A stretch of 64,000 nucleotides of DNA from Cyclaneusma minus (Eukaryota; Ascomycota; Leotiomycetes; Marthamycetales; Marthamycetaceae). The stretch lies in the NCBI GenBank assembly GCA_037179335.1, contig JAKZHN010000022.1, forward strand, positions 1 through 64,000, read 5' to 3'. Below, in pieces: positions 11,334-22,667 of the stretch. A program made the position numbers and the translations under genes. The notes under the pieces were generated by a model. That model saw only the letters and a list, made by a program, of their open reading frames with translations. It did not search any database and was not told the origin of the DNA. The first letter of the stretch is position 1, and each line of letters opens with the position of its first letter.

Positions 11334-11427
11334 AAGCCTCCCGGGAACGCGTAGAAACAAATCTTCCACTCCACTTCCCGTCGGAGCACGCCGGTCAAGC
11401 ATATCCGGGATTGTTTACACTGGGAGA

Positions 11428-11978
11428 TATGAAGCGCTCAAAGACTATTGCAGAAGCTTCGCTTCGATTGCCAGCTTTGCGGAAGGATCACCGCGCGCTT
11501 CGGCGCAGCCCTGGCTCACCTGTCCCTTGCATATAGAGAAGATAAGGGGCGCTTGGCGGCCGCAGCCACACATTCGTACTCCCTTGAGATCGCCGCTAAA
11601 CCCCTCACTGACCGCAGGCACACATCACTGCCGCTGTCAACCGCATACAAGTTCCACCAGGCCGGAAATCTCACAAATGAAGTTGCGCTGGACATCATCG
11701 AGCACCCTCGTTCCACATCGCCGTCCCCTCCTCTACCTCGAATTGCACCACGCTCTGGACTTGCATCCAGCCGCCCCGGACAGTATTCAAAGCGAGACGG
11801 ACCCGGCTCCCCCAGACTTCGAAGAGCCGGACCGGCGCCTGGCTTTTACGCGGAACCACCCCCTCAGCCGACCGGAGCATCCAAAGGTGCAGGACGGAAA
11901 CGAAGTAAGAGAGACTCCGATGATGAGTACGAGGATGTCCGCCAAGCGCCACGGAAAGGCAGCCATCGTCGCCGCTGA
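11428..11978 (+). pseudogene. Probable 3' part of the gap-split gene
   Basis: Coding-like sequence after the gap. The frame ending at 11978 finishes with a basic, low-complexity tail (GRKRSKRDSDDEYEDVRQA then KGSHRRR) that looks like a genuine protein terminus, possibly a nuclear localisation signal. The beginning is in doubt because a second frame starting at 11428 reads for about 35 codons and then stops. By position and composition it probably belongs with the endonuclease-like gene on the other side of the gap, but nothing directly joins them. Confidence 0.35.
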
Positions 11979-13699
11979 GGGGATTATACATTGCCGCGTA
12001 GTTTGGAGCGGCTGAGCTGACAATATGCATGTTCTATCCTGTTTGGAGTTTGGACCCATTTGGACGCTTGTGTTTTTGTTTCCTGGGCGCTTTCCGCGGC
12101 ACTTTGTACTTACTACGTCTTTTTTTCTTGATTTTTTCCCAAGCGCAGTATATTCTGAAGAGGAAGCCGCCTAATCTGCGAGTACTTGCTTAGACAATGA
12201 AATAGACATCTGTATGTCGTAAACTTTAGTAAGTTATTGTCGTCGTCATGTCGAAATCTTATATGATTATAACTCGTAAATCCCAAGCGTGTACATATTG
12301 TCTTGGTCGCCGACATCAATGCACGATCTTCAGATAAAAGCTCTTTGTTCTGCTGGAGCTTTCGTTGACCCCTGCTTTGTGATTGTGAACATTCGACAAA
12401 CTGTACCGTTGTGTAATTCAGGACGGGTCTGAGGACAGCCAGCAGACTACCGCCTCTGCCCTATATTATCACAAGGATTCTTTCAGATAAGCTCACTGTC
12501 CATCTGTATCTGGTGGTCTTTTGGGTGCGGTATGAAGCATTTTGTCGCCTGGTAATTCATAGCTATCAGATTCGACTTTGTGGAAGTCGGACTGGACTGT
12601 CACTCATTCAGAGTCGCGGAATTCCAGTATTTCGACATTCCTATGCTAGGTAGAGAATAGTGATATAGATACCTAAGTTGCTGGGCGGACTATAGCGAGG
12701 AATATTCAATATAGAAATATACAAGTTCGGAGTTCAAACAGTAAACTTTTGTAAGTTACATCTCTAATATGGTCGCTATATAGACCACATAAGATCACGT
12801 TATAGGTTTTGGCTTTTACGTTGTTTCTCCGGCCTGCTAGCCGTGCAGTTATCTCTGAATCCCCTTCAAGCCTCTCCGTTAGTCCCCAAATCATTTCAAA
12901 ATATCTGCCTCCACTACTCAGGTAGCAGCAGATGCCTTATCTTACCTATGCGGACAGAATTCAGAATCTACCTCCATAACTTCGAGGCTCAACAAAATCT
13001 GGAAGACAAGCCGCTATTGCGGGACTAATCTGTCATTCACGGAAAGCCTGGCAACAAAGTGATTGCTGCAGTAACTTGTTGCCCTCTTTTCCATATTTGT
13101 ATTGTTTTCCATAGTCCATTAACACAGCTCTATTTATTCGTCACCATTCAGTCTTATTACAAAATCTTTGTTCTAGTCATTTTTCTTCTCGAACTTTACA
13201 CTTTACCGTACTAATGTTTTCCACAGACCTTTCTTTGAGTGGTCGACCGCACCGAGTGGACAATTTTTTCCGAGTAACGCCTCCTCATAGTTAGAAGGAG
13301 GTTTCCACCCCTTCAACTCCGTGAAATAGGCTAAGAAGGATCTTCACTTGTGTTTGATTGCTTTTCCTCCCATCAAAAAAGGAGAACCGCTTGCTGAGTC
13401 CATCTCACTATTTGACTCTGATAAGAACACATCGAATCGTGACATTTCCATACTATTGTCGAATCTAAACTTGTGAAAATCGACGGAAAGCTGTATAACG
13501 ACGGCTCTCGCAGATGCTAGCGTCTTATAGCCTGTTTATTCTGTATTCGACGATTATTATATCTGAAATGCCGAGGCCCAAACATCTCTTACTAGGATTC
13601 TGAGACTGGTCTTGATAAACGAAGCTAGAGATTGAGCTTTCCATGTATTCGCAAGAAATTCGAGCGAAAACCAAGTGACTATGAGACTTGAAATTTAAC

Positions 13700-14042
13700 A
13701 AGGGAATCGCTAAATCGCATCTGGAGTTCTGAAGCCGCATACAAACTAAAATCACCCTATCGCCATACGCCCTTGAATCAGTAATGATATTCCCAATTAC
13801 CTGAAATATATCCACTATCCAATTTCCAATTACTTAGAATATTCCGAATCGTTTGGAATACTTCCAGTTACTTGGGATATTCCCGATTACTTGGAATACT
13901 CCCAATCGTTTTGAACATTCCCAATCACTTGGAATTTCTATAGTTTTTGGATTCAAGCGAAAGCGGTGACAGAGCTATGATAGAATAGGCTTGATCTGTA
14001 TGCGATTTCGTAACTCCAGATGCAATTTAGTGATTCCCTTTC
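13700..14042. repeat. Imperfect inverted repeat flanking a tandem array
   Basis: The left arm at 13700-13746 (core GGAATCGCTAAATCGCATCT) is an imperfect reverse complement of the right arm at about 13994-14042. Roughly 38 of 47 bases match and most differences are transitions. The arms enclose about 250 bp containing a degenerate tandem repeat. It may be a fold-back or MITE-like element; no target duplication was identified. Confidence 0.65.
13841..13937 (+). repeat. 19-20 nt degenerate tandem repeat
   Basis: Five consecutive units of 19-20 nt, related to TTCCCAATTACTTGGAATAC, lie inside the inverted repeat. Weaker units extend upstream to about 13790. A few similar words recur near 60820-60890. 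Confidence 0.7.
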
Positions 14043-14059
14043 ACAAGGGTCGGGGTTCT

Positions 14060-14289
14060 TGTTACGGGGCTACGGCCCCTTTCGGAGGAAGGTTCCTCCG
14101 TAGCTGCATGTTTGCTATTTGTTTATGCGCTAGTGAGAGCTAAGCCGTTAAGCGACCGGTCGGGGATCCAGCCAGCTACTTAAGGTAGCCAGACCCCGTC
14201 CCTCTTAGTTCTTTAGCTTTATTTATCTTGTCTGTACCTGGGTGTCGGTCCCACGTGACCCCTCCTGTGTCCCCGTGATAGTTCTAACA
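14060..14289 (+). mobile_element. Possible LTR relic
   Basis: The segment starts TGTTACGGGGCTACGGCCCC and ends GTTCTAACA, so its ends are the short inverted repeat TGTTA/TAACA typical of LTRs. Internal hairpins (GGGGCTACGGCCCC and GGAGGAAGGTTCCTCC) are present. The flanking pentamers, GTTCT and GATTT, do not match, and no partner LTR or retrotransposon protein is visible, so a solo or truncated LTR is only a suggestion. Confidence 0.3.
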
Positions 14290-15704
14290 GATTTCAGGTC
14301 CAGGAGCCACCTCCTGACTACCCCGACCTTCCAATATGTCCAGCACCGTTGGCCCGATTCGGACAGTTCTTGCGTGGATCATAGTTTCCTTTCCAGAGGA
14401 AACAACCACGTGCTTTCAAATTGTTCATGGCGTATTTGTAGAGCTAGCTACACTCACTTCAAGCCAGGCTTTTCTACGTCTTGTCATTCACACAACACTT
14501 GCATGTGGTAAGCTTTTTGGATTGGACCAAAGGCTTTTCTGAGTAAACTGAGTTGGATAAATCCCCTGTTATTGTCTTACTTCGAACACTTGAGTTTTAG
14601 TTTGAGATGGACATTCAACTGAAGTGGCGGATGTTCTAGACTGAGGTCTGTTTTTAACTTTCTGCGTTCACATATTACATTGACCGATGCTTTGTTAATG
14701 TCAGTGTTTTGACATACGTATATATCATCGAGAATCTTCCGCTTCTGTGAAAGAATCAAGCCGTTTCTCTGTAAATTTATTCTACCAGTTGTGAAGTTGT
14801 TATTCTTAATCTTGTGATCGCTTTAGGCTGCTCCATCTGTTGCTCTTATATAAGTGCCTGCCTGACCACCATTTAACAGAATTAATTGGGGGACATTTAA
14901 GGCGTATGAAGTGAGCGTAAAACTAATTGTCTGTGTAGGAGATTTTGAATAACGGAAAGAAATCCAAATAATTGTGGAAAATCCAAGTGGCTACTTAGAA
15001 GAGCTTCTAGACCACTCGGAGAACACAGAAATCGAAGCAAAATATATCAAAGCTATTGGATAAAACTAGATAAGTATGATAAAAAGCAGAAAATTATATT
15101 AAATGCAAGTGAGCACGCCTCCCTAGACGGGCATGTTCAAGCCGGATGCGTTGCACACAATCATTTGGGTTGTTGCTGACCTTCAAAATGTTTCGGGAAC
15201 GACCCGAGTCCGAAGGGGCCAAGCTTTGCCGCCCCCGGGTTTTTGTTTATCCCCGTGGTCTGCTACAAATGCAGTGATGTACTTCGTTCCATATTTATTC
15301 ATTTTTTATGCTGGTTATTATTTCGATTTTCTATGGGTAGGCTGATGGTCCTTGGGCTAATGGGAGGTCGTGAATGTGTGAACGGAGATTGAGGTCCTCC
15401 GCGCAGGACGAAGCAAGTACGAGTGCGATTGCTTGAATTCCCTCATTGTCTCAAAATCTCAAAATCGCATACTTGTCGAAACTAATTTTTGGATGTCAAT
15501 TGCTAGCAGTTATTCGTCACCAGAACGACTCCGAATGTTGCACATGGGTCGGGGAGAGTCGCCGATGCTCACTGCCGAAGCGGTCGCGGATATGTTCCCG
15601 CGCAGAGCTTCAACAGCCACCCAAAACTTACAAGTATGGCCTCCAGCTCACCATGTAGGTAGCTCCCAACTGCCATTCCATCCTTACCTCGCCACACCGT
15701 CAGC

Positions 15705-16967
15705 ATGGCCTCCCCAATCCGCGCCGGACTGAAATCGATTCTCGCCAAAGAACCCAGCGACATCGTCATTCTCTCATCTCTGCGCACGCCAATAACCCGC
15801 GCCTATCGAGGCCATCTCAAAGATGCTTACCCCGAAGAGCTCCTAGCCCATGTCCTCAAAGCCACTCTTGCAGCGAATCCCAACCTACCTCCAGCTGCCA
15901 TCAACGATGTGACAACTGGTGTCGTGCTCTCCGAACTTGGCGGATCAAAAGCTGGGCGCATGGCCATGAACCACGTCGGCTATCCCAGCACTACTTCTTT
16001 CCAGACCATAAATCGTGCATGCTCCTCGAGTTTGAGTGCTATCACGGATATTGGCGCAAGAATTGCTGCAGGTCTCATCGATGTGGGAATTGGCGCAGGT
16101 ACGGAGAGCATGACAAGGAACTATGGATCGAGAGCCATTCCCGTGGATTTATGGCCGACATTGAAGGATAGCCCGGTCAAGGAGGCGAGAGATTGTATCA
16201 TGGCTATGGGTCTCACATCTGAAAATGTCGCGCAAAGATACCGTGTCAAGAGGCAGGATCAGGATGCATTTGCCGTCGCTTCACATCAGAGGGCTCAGAA
16301 GGCTCGGGACTCTGGCCTGTTTGACGCCTCCATTGTGCCGGTGACAACAAGATATCAGGAAGTTGACAAGAAGGGTGAGAAGGTCGGAGAGGAGCAAGAA
16401 GTGACTGTCACCAAGGATGACGGAATCCGCGCGAATGCCAGCATCGAGGGAATGACGAAGCTGAAGCCCGCATTCAAGGAGGATGGCACGAGCACGGCAG
16501 GAAACTCATCGCAGGTTTCGGATGGTGCAGCGGCGACATTGATGATGCGACGATCCACTGCTACTGAGCTCGGGCTGACCTCGAGTATTATTGGAAAGTG
16601 GGCGGGCAGTGTAGTCGTCGGTTGTGCGCCTGACGAGATGGGAATTGGTCCTGCACTGGCCATTCCTGCGCTGCTGAAGAAGCTGGAATTGAGCAAAGAA
16701 GATGTAGGGATCTGGGAGCTCAACGAAGCATTTGCGAGCCAGGCCATCTACTGTTTGAGGGAGCTGGGACTTGAGGGTGCCTGGGAACAAGGTAAGGTCA
16801 ACCCCAAGGGTGGTGCCATTGCTCTGGGTCATCCTTTGGGTGCCACAGGAGCCAGAATGGTGGCAGATCTGATGCCAGAGTTGGAGAGACAGGGAGAGCA
16901 GCTTGGAGTTGTCAGTATGTGTGTAGGTACCGGAATGGGCATGGCGGGAATGTTTGTCAGGGAATAA
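15705..16967 (+). CDS. 3-ketoacyl-CoA thiolase (acetyl-CoA acyltransferase)
   Basis: Last enzyme of a beta-oxidation cycle, cleaving 3-ketoacyl-CoA with CoA to acetyl-CoA and a shortened acyl-CoA. One uninterrupted exon gives 420 residues, the usual length of fungal peroxisomal thiolases. The nucleophile is C106 in NRACSSSLSAI, the catalytic H376 is in GGAIALGHPLGATGAR, and the second catalytic C406 is in CVGTGMGMAG; NEAFASQ is also present. The N-terminus (MASPIRAGLKSILAKE) does not fit a PTS2 signal cleanly, and the C-terminus FVRE is not a PTS1, so peroxisomal location is inferred from family only. The next gene downstream encodes a peroxisome-associated TMEM135-like protein. Confidence 0.93.
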   Translation: MASPIRAGLKSILAKEPSDIVILSSLRTPITRAYRGHLKDAYPEELLAHVLKATLAANPNLPPAAINDVTTGVVLSELGGSKAGRMAMNHVGYPSTTSFQTINRACSSSLSAITDIGARIAAGLIDVGIGAGTESMTRNYGSRAIPVDLWPTLKDSPVKEARDCIMAMGLTSENVAQRYRVKRQDQDAFAVASHQRAQKARDSGLFDASIVPVTTRYQEVDKKGEKVGEEQEVTVTKDDGIRANASIEGMTKLKPAFKEDGTSTAGNSSQVSDGAAATLMMRRSTATELGLTSSIIGKWAGSVVVGCAPDEMGIGPALAIPALLKKLELSKEDVGIWELNEAFASQAIYCLRELGLEGAWEQGKVNPKGGAIALGHPLGATGARMVADLMPELERQGEQLGVVSMCVGTGMGMAGMFVRE

Positions 16968-17419
16968 AAGGGCACAAGAGGTGGGTGAGATATCATTCTC
17001 ACAGATTGAAGAGTAAATCGAGCTGTAACTACGGACATGAAGCGACGGGACTAGACTGGCCCTCGAGCGAGTTTCTTCAATTTCCTGGCTTTTCCAACGT
17101 CTGAACTTCCTAGTCCCCTATTGAGATTTGGAGACGGTGGATTTTGTAATTTGTAGGTAGCTTTGGGAATACAGTTCCCTCCTATTCACTTCAGCCCCTG
17201 TGCACAGACCACATTTGGGGAGGAGACATCCAAGCCGAGGCATGTGATTGCTGATTCGCGACAACGTAGCAGAGCTGATGAAGGTTTTGTGCCGCCCAGC
17301 GCAAAGCTTAAGCAATGCCCAAGTCGCATACCAGCTACGAGTCTACCGTGGACTGGATTGATTCTACCATGTGCTGCTCTATTCCATAGAGAAACCCGCC
17401 GTCAACCGCAGCCAAGACG
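16968..17419 (+). promoter_or_regulatory. Upstream region of the TMEM135-like gene
   Basis: Non-coding interval holding the thiolase 3' flank and the promoter of the next gene. It contains one CCGAGG word at 17235-17240, the core bound by the fatty-acid regulators FarA/FarB in Aspergillus nidulans; a single hexamer may be chance. Confidence 0.3.
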
Positions 17420-19413
17420 ATGGCCGCCTCTACAGGCCCCAACCCAGGTTCCTCTCCGAAAGCCTCGGGCGCAAATCTTCATTCGCAAGCCGTGCTTCGA
17501 AATACCATCAAATTTACCCTTCTGAGCGCAGATGAATATGCCTGGCTGTACCGAGTACTTATTGCGCGGTCAAAGGCGCTGCGGAGGAGTACACCGAGCG
17601 TGGCAAGGGTCGAGAGGTTGTTGAAGGGCAATGCTGCTGTCAGCGGAAGCAGTAGCAGTCAGGGGAGCGGCGATTTCAATGCTGCGGCAGTGAGGGCGAG
17701 TGTTCGAGTGTTCTTGGGGACAAAGGCTGCTTTGGGACTGTACGAACTTCTCAAGCAGAGGTTTCTTGGTGCCCAGAGGCCGACGAGGTATGCTCCCTCG
17801 GGGGATTGGGAGTGAGCTATGAGACTAATGCGCGACGTCCTCCAGGTCGCCAAAACAGCCAATCCACAGAAACACGAATACTCGCCTCGCTCTGTCGTTG
17901 TCCATGATTCTTCTCTTCCACCGACTCCTCTACCGCTTCTTCACTCGACTCCGAGCCACGCTTCTCGCACCATCCTCCCTTCCCTTCCGCCAGCGCAATC
18001 CGCTCATCTCCAAGACCCTCACATTCTCCCTGGCTCCAGCTCTCGGCGCATCGCTATCGGGTTTCTGGTTGGGTCTATATGAAAAGGGCGACTTGCGTCT
18101 GACGCTTGCCATATACACAGCCTCCAGAGCAGCCGAGCTTGCTTGGAACGCCGCTGAGAGTAAGGGGCTTATCTGGGGAAAGTTCACCAAAGGACAAGGA
18201 GAGGGTGGAAGCTATGGATGGAAGAAGGGGTGGGAGAGACCGTTGTGGTGGGGAAGTTGGATGTTGATGCCGTTGGCTTGTGGCCAGTTGCTACATGCAT
18301 TTGTGTTTGACAGGGATTGCTTTCCAACGGTATGTGAGAAAGTCCCCTCTGTTCAATCAGATTTGAGATTCTGTCGAGTGCGCAATATTCTGTCGAGAAA
18401 ATTGCAGGCCGCTACGACAGAGATACGTACTGAAACTAATTGGGTCCGTCTCGCTAGTCATACGGCGCTTTTATCATGAAAAACTCCCCCGAATACCTCC
18501 ATCCTCGACCCGTCGATTTTCCACCGTCTTTGTCATGGCCTGGCACCTACGACATCGTTGACAGCATTGCCGAGATCCACCGACTCAACCACCCGTAAGC
18601 TTTATTTCCCTTGTATTGAAGCGATGCGGCCTACCAACTGACCCCTCACTTTTCAACTGGAGACCCCTTTCTCAACTGACAACCCTCTTTTCAAACAGAC
18701 CTTTCATCTCACCCATACTCTTCCCCGGTCAACGTACTCTCCCTCCGTCCTTGTCAAACATTTCACCAATAACATCTCCCGCACATCCTTCAATTCCCTC
18801 ATTGTCCTGCGCTCTCCTCCATCCGCATGATCCTTCATGTCTACGCACCTATCTCACCTACTACATCCGCTCTTTTCCTTCCCTCTTCCGCTTCTTCCTC
18901 GTAGTCTTCTCCGTCTTCTCCCTCCCTAAATACCGCTCATTCTACAAGGCGCCCATCACATCTCTCTCCTCACTCTTCCGCTCTGTACTGCGCATGTCTA
19001 CCTTTATCACGGGCGCCATCGGCACTTCCTGGGCATCCATCTGCCTTTTCTCGCAGTTCCTGCCAGCCAAAACACTTCCAACGCAGCGAGTATTCTGGGG
19101 TGGCTTCCTGGGTGGTCTCTGGGGGTTCCTGGAAAAGGAGCATGGAAGGAGCAAGTTCTTGTATAGTGCAAGGATGAGTGCAGACAGCCTTTACAAGGTG
19201 GGCAGGAAGAGAGGCTGGTGGAGGCCTGTCAAAGGAGGTGATCTGGCGGTTGTGGTTGTCAGTATGATGGTGATCAATGCCGTGTGGGAGGGAGAGAGGG
19301 ACGCCGTTGATAGCGGGGCTCTGAGAGGGTTATTACAGCTTTTGAGGGGCGAGGAAATTAGTAAGAAGGTCAAGAAGGTCGAGATTGAAGAGGGTGCAGT
19401 AAAGATGGAGTAA
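17420..19413 (+). CDS. TMEM135/PMP52-like integral membrane protein
   Basis: Multi-pass membrane protein resembling the TMEM135 (peroxisomal membrane protein 52) family found in filamentous fungi. Four exons, 17420-17787, 17846-18329, 18458-18594 and 18699-19413, with GT-AG introns of 58, 128 and 104 nt, join in frame to 567 residues. Hydrophobic stretches include LSLSMILLFHRLLYRFF, TFSLAPALGASLSGFWLGLY, LWWGSWMLMPLACGQLLHAF, SLFRFFLVVFSVFSL and the paired STFITGAIGTSWASICLFSQF and GGFLGGLWGFLE of the duplicated TMEM135 unit. The conserved-looking SYGAFIMKNSPEYLHPRP block is created by the second splice, which supports the model. Role is thought to involve peroxisomes and lipid handling; the thiolase next door fits. 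Molecular activity is unknown. Confidence 0.82.
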
Positions 19414-19921
19414 GGATTGAGAGATGGACGCCATCAGAAGCTTTGGACCGCCCCTTCGTCCGGCTGCTTGTCGGAAAGGGGCCCAAGTTGCTGTTTCCAT
19501 TTTACCAAAGGAAAGGGTAGGAAAGGCGGTTCAAAGCCCCTTAGTTCTGTACCCGAATCCAGAATTGCGATGTTTTCCAGAAGATTACCTGAACCGCCAC
19601 GTCCTTGAAACTTGATCAACGATTTATTACAAAATCATTGTCCCGTGAGTGACTATGTGACCGTGTCACTGTACGACTCCACGCCCTGCTCTTGACTTGC
19701 TACCTCTTCGAGTAGGATTTCCAGCCCAGACAAGTCGAGCAGCCGAGACGCACCGCTGCAAGGCAACCTCAGTTGACTGAGATTGATTGGTTGGAGGATG
19801 CGGGAAGATCATCGAGGATCGTTTCTATCCCCTCTGCCCCTCTGACCTTTCCCTTCGCATCCCCTCCTTCAGCTGTGTACAGGCATCGGATGCCAGCAAC
19901 ATAAGTGAAGTTCGCGCGCTC
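19414..19921. other. Intergenic region
   Basis: No gene recognised between the TMEM135-like gene and the oxidoreductase pseudogene. The last 150 bases could be the relic promoter and leader of that pseudogene. Confidence 0.35.
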
Positions 19922-21038
19922 ATGCTGTTCAAAATGTTGCGTTTTCTGCTGATAGCAACATCGCTACTCTCTCCTCTGATATCTGCCAACTCGCTGCAAA
20001 TGCAATTACCAAGAACGACTGATGCATGAGCTGCCAATTTTGCATGCCGATGCTATCCAGGCGACGACTGTTGGCCTGGCGCCGATGAGTAGAATGCCTT
20101 CAACGAGACCATCGGCGACAAGCTCGTGACTACGGTACCACTGGCAGCACCCTGCCACAATGACACAGGGGTTGCATACGACAATGCTACCTGCATCACA
20201 TTGCAAGGAGGCTGGTGGAGCCCAAACTCACCAAGTCAGGGCTGACATCGACAGCTACGGCTCATCTTCATCGGCGATGGCCCCTTTCTTCGCCAACAGA
20301 AGCTGTGACCCGTAGGAGCTCAAGATTGCCTACACCAGCTATTTCGGCCAGTATTCCGGATTCCTAGAGCAGTAAAACGGCATGGAGGGACCCATCGATG
20401 TGGGAGTTGCATCATATAGAGGCCGTTTGATCCCATGTTCCATATTGGAGAAAAACAATACCGCACTCACCGAGGAGTATCGTTTCATCAATCATTACGG
20501 CGGCCAAATCATTGCTCTTGGCATCCACGCGTCGTCCGAGGTGGCTGGCGGTGTATACAATGCTGTAAATTCGGGCTGGCGGATTTCGGTGATTTATACT
20601 GTTATTACCACGTATGTCTTCTGATGCACTTCAAACTTCTGGTTCTCCTGAAGAGCTGCAAAATATCGTTGGGATAAGTTACAGCACTACTAGTAGGTGT
20701 GCAAATGCTAACGAGCTTTTTTTACGCAGGCATTGGAGCTTTACAGCCCCTTGGGACGAAATGATTGCCAATCAAAACCCAATGACGGATATTCTAATTT
20801 CTTACTTGGCTGCGCTTACGCCAAACGGCTTATGCTATTTTAATAAAGGGGGCTTCCGTCAGCCAGACTTTTAATTTGTTTTTTATGGGAAGAATTACAA
20901 TCGGCTGCTGGAGATTAAAAAAACAGGTACGATCCAAATCATATATTCTATGCCAATATGGCTGTTGGTTCCGATTATTGGGAGCCGCATTCGGCTGATG
21001 GCAGACTATGCAAGGCCAACATAACTTTGGCTCTGTAG
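19922..21038 (+). pseudogene. Decayed FAD-linked oxidoreductase (BBE family)
   Basis: Remnant of a secreted berberine-bridge-type FAD oxidoreductase. It starts with a signal peptide (MLFKMLRFLLIATSLLSPL). Recognisable family blocks follow in order: AFNETIGDKLVTTVPLAAPC, APFFANRSCDP, YTSYFGQYSGFLE, RGRLIPCSILEKNNTALTEE, NAVNSGWRISV, then after a retained intron at about 20612-20730 PWDEMIANQNPMTD, GGFRQPDF, NYNRLLEIKK and, after a frameshift, DPNHIFYANMAVGSDYWEPH and GRLCKANIT. At least five in-frame stops interrupt it (for example TAG at 20090 where tryptophan is expected). Between SCDP and YTSYF most of the FAD-binding domain is missing, so the protein could not bind flavin normally. Such genes often sit in secondary-metabolite clusters; no cluster is seen here. 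Confidence 0.82.
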
Positions 21039-22667
21039 AGATGGAGATATGGTAAGTCGGGTAGGTCGGATAGGTGGACACACCAGATCTGTGTGATGTG
21101 AGTGGCATGTTGCTACAGTCGTCAGTCAGGGACCATATTATGACTGAATGAGAAGTGGGAGATGCCGAGATGGTGGCTGATGGTATGTTTGTTATAATTT
21201 ACGGGTCATCAATTGAATGATTGCTGGGCAGGCTACGAGCCATGATGAGTAGTGATCTAGGCGACCCGTACGCTTCAAGTTTGGCAGCGAGGGGGGGATG
21301 AAGCAAGAGAAGGTGAAACAAGGGATCCGAAGCAAGATTTCAGGGAGCTGAGCGTTGAAATGTTTAAAGGGCAACTGCCAGTAACTGCATCAGCCACTGT
21401 TAGCTGTATCTTCCATGATCGGTAGTCTGTCTACTAGTATGTCTCACGATAGTCTTCTCATGCCATCCAGTTTGGTACAACCTGCCCCAGAAGTCACAAT
21501 TCTCGGGGTAGTCAAATTAGGGTCTGCTACTGTGGGGTTCATGATCGATTTGCGATTTTGCCCTCTAGGATGGCATTCCCATGATACCATCATACGATCT
21601 TCTGGCCAGTTTTCAATCATTAAATTTTGAATTCTCCTCATCATACCGAGTATTTCCAAAGCACCAGATACAAATAATACTAAACCACCACGGAATGTCA
21701 AATGATTCTTTTACTTTGGCGTCTCGACGCTTTTTGGGGGTGTCTGATTGCTCGCCCTTTCAGGTCAGCCGCAGCGCCAGTGAACATGTGGAGGCTAAGC
21801 AAAACGACAGGGATGGTGTGCTGGAAGAGCTGAAGCTGCCCTGGTTGGGGACTAGAATAAGAAATAAATAGGCTGGGCGATACTGAAATAAAGCTCTAGT
21901 TTTGAAACAAAACTCTCGACGCTAGTTCACCATTGTGTCCTTGGAGAGCAAAACTCGGGGAAAGCGCTGTATTCCTTTGTTATAGAACTATAGACTTTAT
22001 AGGGAATGTCTTGCACAATATATTTCTTGGCTCTAATTTATTGGCGACTTGTTACCTATGAAAACATATGTTGATGCGTTGCACGGATTCCTTCTCCTCG
22101 CCATATCAGATTGTGCAGAATGTGCACAGGCTGTGTCGCAGTCTTGAAGATAAGTAGTGAGCACATCCTGGAGCTCAGGAGGTAGTATATATTTCATAAT
22201 TGGTGAACAGTTATCGTCTCAGCAGGCGGGGTGGCGCACAATCCTAAGTCAGCCGTTCTTAGCCCCGGTAAACCTCTGAGACACAGCGTCCGTTTGTTTT
22301 TTTGGGGTTCGAGACCCGGGCCTTTCATCTGTGTATTTAAGTTTTTGCGAATTACGATGAAGGGGGGCTGTTGTGTGGTTCCAAGTGGGTGGATGGAACC
22401 ATGGTTGAGAACGACTAAAGGGGGAAAGGGGGGTATCGCGACGAAGATCAAGATAGAAGAACTCTATTGGCCTCAGATGATGGACATCAGCACCAACCAT
22501 TAAACTGAGAGATCTCTCTTAACCAAGCCTGTATATATTTTTAGCTCGTGGAAGATCTCAGTATATATCTAAACCCTCCCATGCACCAACCCCATCCCAG
22601 ATAGTAGATACTAACTAACATTTAGACACCCGTCCCTCCCAATTCTTCCACCCACAATGCACCCCCC
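21039..22667. other. Intergenic region
   Basis: About 1.6 kb without a credible gene. Open frames are short and lack recognisable motifs. A GGTTCGAGACC word near 22307 resembles a tRNA B box but no cloverleaf forms. The final part before 22668 is the 3' flank of the dehydrogenase gene. Confidence 0.4.

Larger units (their letters stand above)
11979..15704. other. AT-rich gene-free block with repeat relics
   Basis: About 3.7 kb that is clearly AT-richer than the neighbouring genes and has no convincing coding frame on either strand. It holds the inverted repeat at 13700-14042, the tandem array at 13841-13937 and a possible LTR at 14060-14289. The composition is what decayed, RIP-affected transposon DNA looks like. 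From 12050 to 13690 and from 14300 to 15700 nothing specific was identified. Confidence 0.55.

Noticed and set aside
14866..14906. TATA-like word followed by TTAACA and GGGGGACA, resembling an LTR end or polypurine tract
   Set aside because: No matching start, no target duplication and no retrotransposon genes nearby.
22219..22330. tRNA-like A-box and B-box words (GGTTCGAGACC)
   Set aside because: No acceptor, D or anticodon stems can be formed around them; spacing and pairing do not make a cloverleaf.
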